Source: JAFGDI01 sp963667715
Lineage (GTDB): Bacteria; Planctomycetota; Phycisphaerae; Sedimentisphaerales; SM23-30
Assembly (NCBI GenBank): GCA_963667715.1
Contig: OY763926.1
Span: forward strand, 3,658,001-3,722,000
Direction of reading: 5' to 3'
Length of the DNA: 64,000 bases
Positions 63,829-64,000 of the stretch are shown piece after piece. Within the stretch, counting starts at the first letter, position 1. Each line of letters starts with the position of its first letter. The translations under genes and the position numbers were made by a program. The notes beneath the pieces were generated by a model. It ran no database searches. It worked only from the letters and a program-made list of their open reading frames with translations, and had not been told where the DNA came from.

Positions 63829-64000
63829 TTACATAACCTTCTTCGCCATATAGTTCCTGCGTTTGATACTCTTTTGAATAGCCAGGAAAATGGCGATCGC
63901 CAGAATAACCGCAGGAGCTGCAACTGTATTGAACATAGTAAGCTTATCGCCAAGCGCCTCAATACCTTCACGACGTGAAAGCTGAGCATCACGAAGCTTT
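63829..64000 (-). CDS. C-terminal end of a GldG-like ABC transporter component (partial)
   Basis: A partial gene whose 5' part lies beyond the window. The last 56 codons read KLRDAQLSRREGIEALGDKL, then a hydrophobic helix (VAAPAVILAIAIFLAIQ), then KSIKRRNYMAKKVM and a TAA at 63829-63831. This is the form of the C-terminal anchor of GldG-type (DUF7088/ABC transport) proteins, in which a short motif rich in LRD and IE-LG precedes the final helix. It lies 51 bases upstream of the DUF4340 gene, in agreement with that pairing. Confidence 0.75.
   Translation of the reverse strand, partial: KLRDAQLSRREGIEALGDKLTMFNTVAAPAVILAIAIFLAIQKSIKRRNYMAKKVM

Noticed and set aside
1..64000. tRNA, rRNA, CRISPR array, prophage or transposase genes
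   Set aside because: No T-loop signatures, regularly spaced repeats, or phage or transposase motifs were found on reading.

Overview
The window looks like the chromosome of a low-to-medium GC, Gram-negative, anaerobic or microaerophilic bacterium, most likely a member of the Planctomycetota (class Phycisphaerae). The pointers are exported beta-helix and LamG proteins that end in planctomycete-style dockerin-like EF-hand pairs, several PEP-CTERM proteins, a GldG/DUF4340 pair, type II secretion genes split over two loci, a KDO (lipopolysaccharide) synthesis gene and a three-subunit [FeFe] hydrogenase. This placement is inferred from protein content only; no rRNA or tRNA gene is visible.

Layout. 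1-5.2 kb: an AT-rich minus-strand cassette with a 984-residue beta-helix/dockerin-like protein followed by three tandem copies of a 206-residue PEP-CTERM gene. The middle copy has one in-frame stop, and pieces of the big gene's 3' end are left between copies. 5.2-6.7 kb: no gene, but a foldable stretch with a terminator that looks like an unannotated RNA. 6.7-12.5 kb: two exported metallophosphoesterase paralogues and a large secreted beta-repeat/Ig/LamG/dockerin-like protein. 12.9-20.1 kb: ligA, an exported S9 peptidase, a TruD pseudouridine synthase and a PrsW-type membrane protease, interspersed with four copies of a 170-180 bp MITE-like inverted-repeat element. 20.2-26.5 kb: minus-strand tyrA-purL-purQ-yhaM-HIT cluster. 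26.8-33.4 kb: accA, a YbjQ-like pair, a coiled-coil lipoprotein, an exported or anchored nuclease and a radical SAM protein. 33.6-38.9 kb: two bacteriohemerythrins followed by a three-gene [FeFe] hydrogenase operon with a long leader. 39.4-45.5 kb: an HD-GYP/PilZ protein (cyclic di-GMP turnover), murD, a PEP-CTERM protein, a CvpA-like membrane protein and a GspE ATPase with an unusual membrane-anchored N-terminus. 46-53.2 kb: citrate synthase, asparagine synthetase, a sodium/solute symporter and an unknown anchored protein. 53.2-60.1 kb (minus): Lrp regulator, alanine dehydrogenase, an unknown protein, kdsA, a second truD and a TPR protein. 60.7-64 kb (minus): the end of a GldG-like gene, a DUF4340 protein, gspF and gspG.

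How it fits together. The hydrogenase (NuoE-like, NuoF-like and catalytic subunits) would couple NAD(H) to hydrogen. The two hemerythrins next to it suggest oxygen sensing or buffering around an oxygen-sensitive enzyme. The exported proteins with dockerin-like tails, the PEP-CTERM proteins, the S9 peptidase, the phosphoesterases and the sodium symporter describe a cell that processes and imports polymer-derived nutrients, with type II secretion as the probable export route. The tyrA-pur cluster, murD, kdsA, accA, gltA, asnB and ald are core metabolism.

The features most worth a second look are the partly decayed PEP-CTERM tandem array, the candidate structured RNA near 5.8-6.0 kb, the MITE family inserted exactly at stop codons, the hydrogenase leader with an attenuator-like hairpin, the TSCSPGW variant in the hydrogenase active-site loop, the structured leader of the cyclic di-GMP gene, and the duplicated TruD genes. 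No CRISPR array, insertion sequence with a transposase, or prophage was seen.
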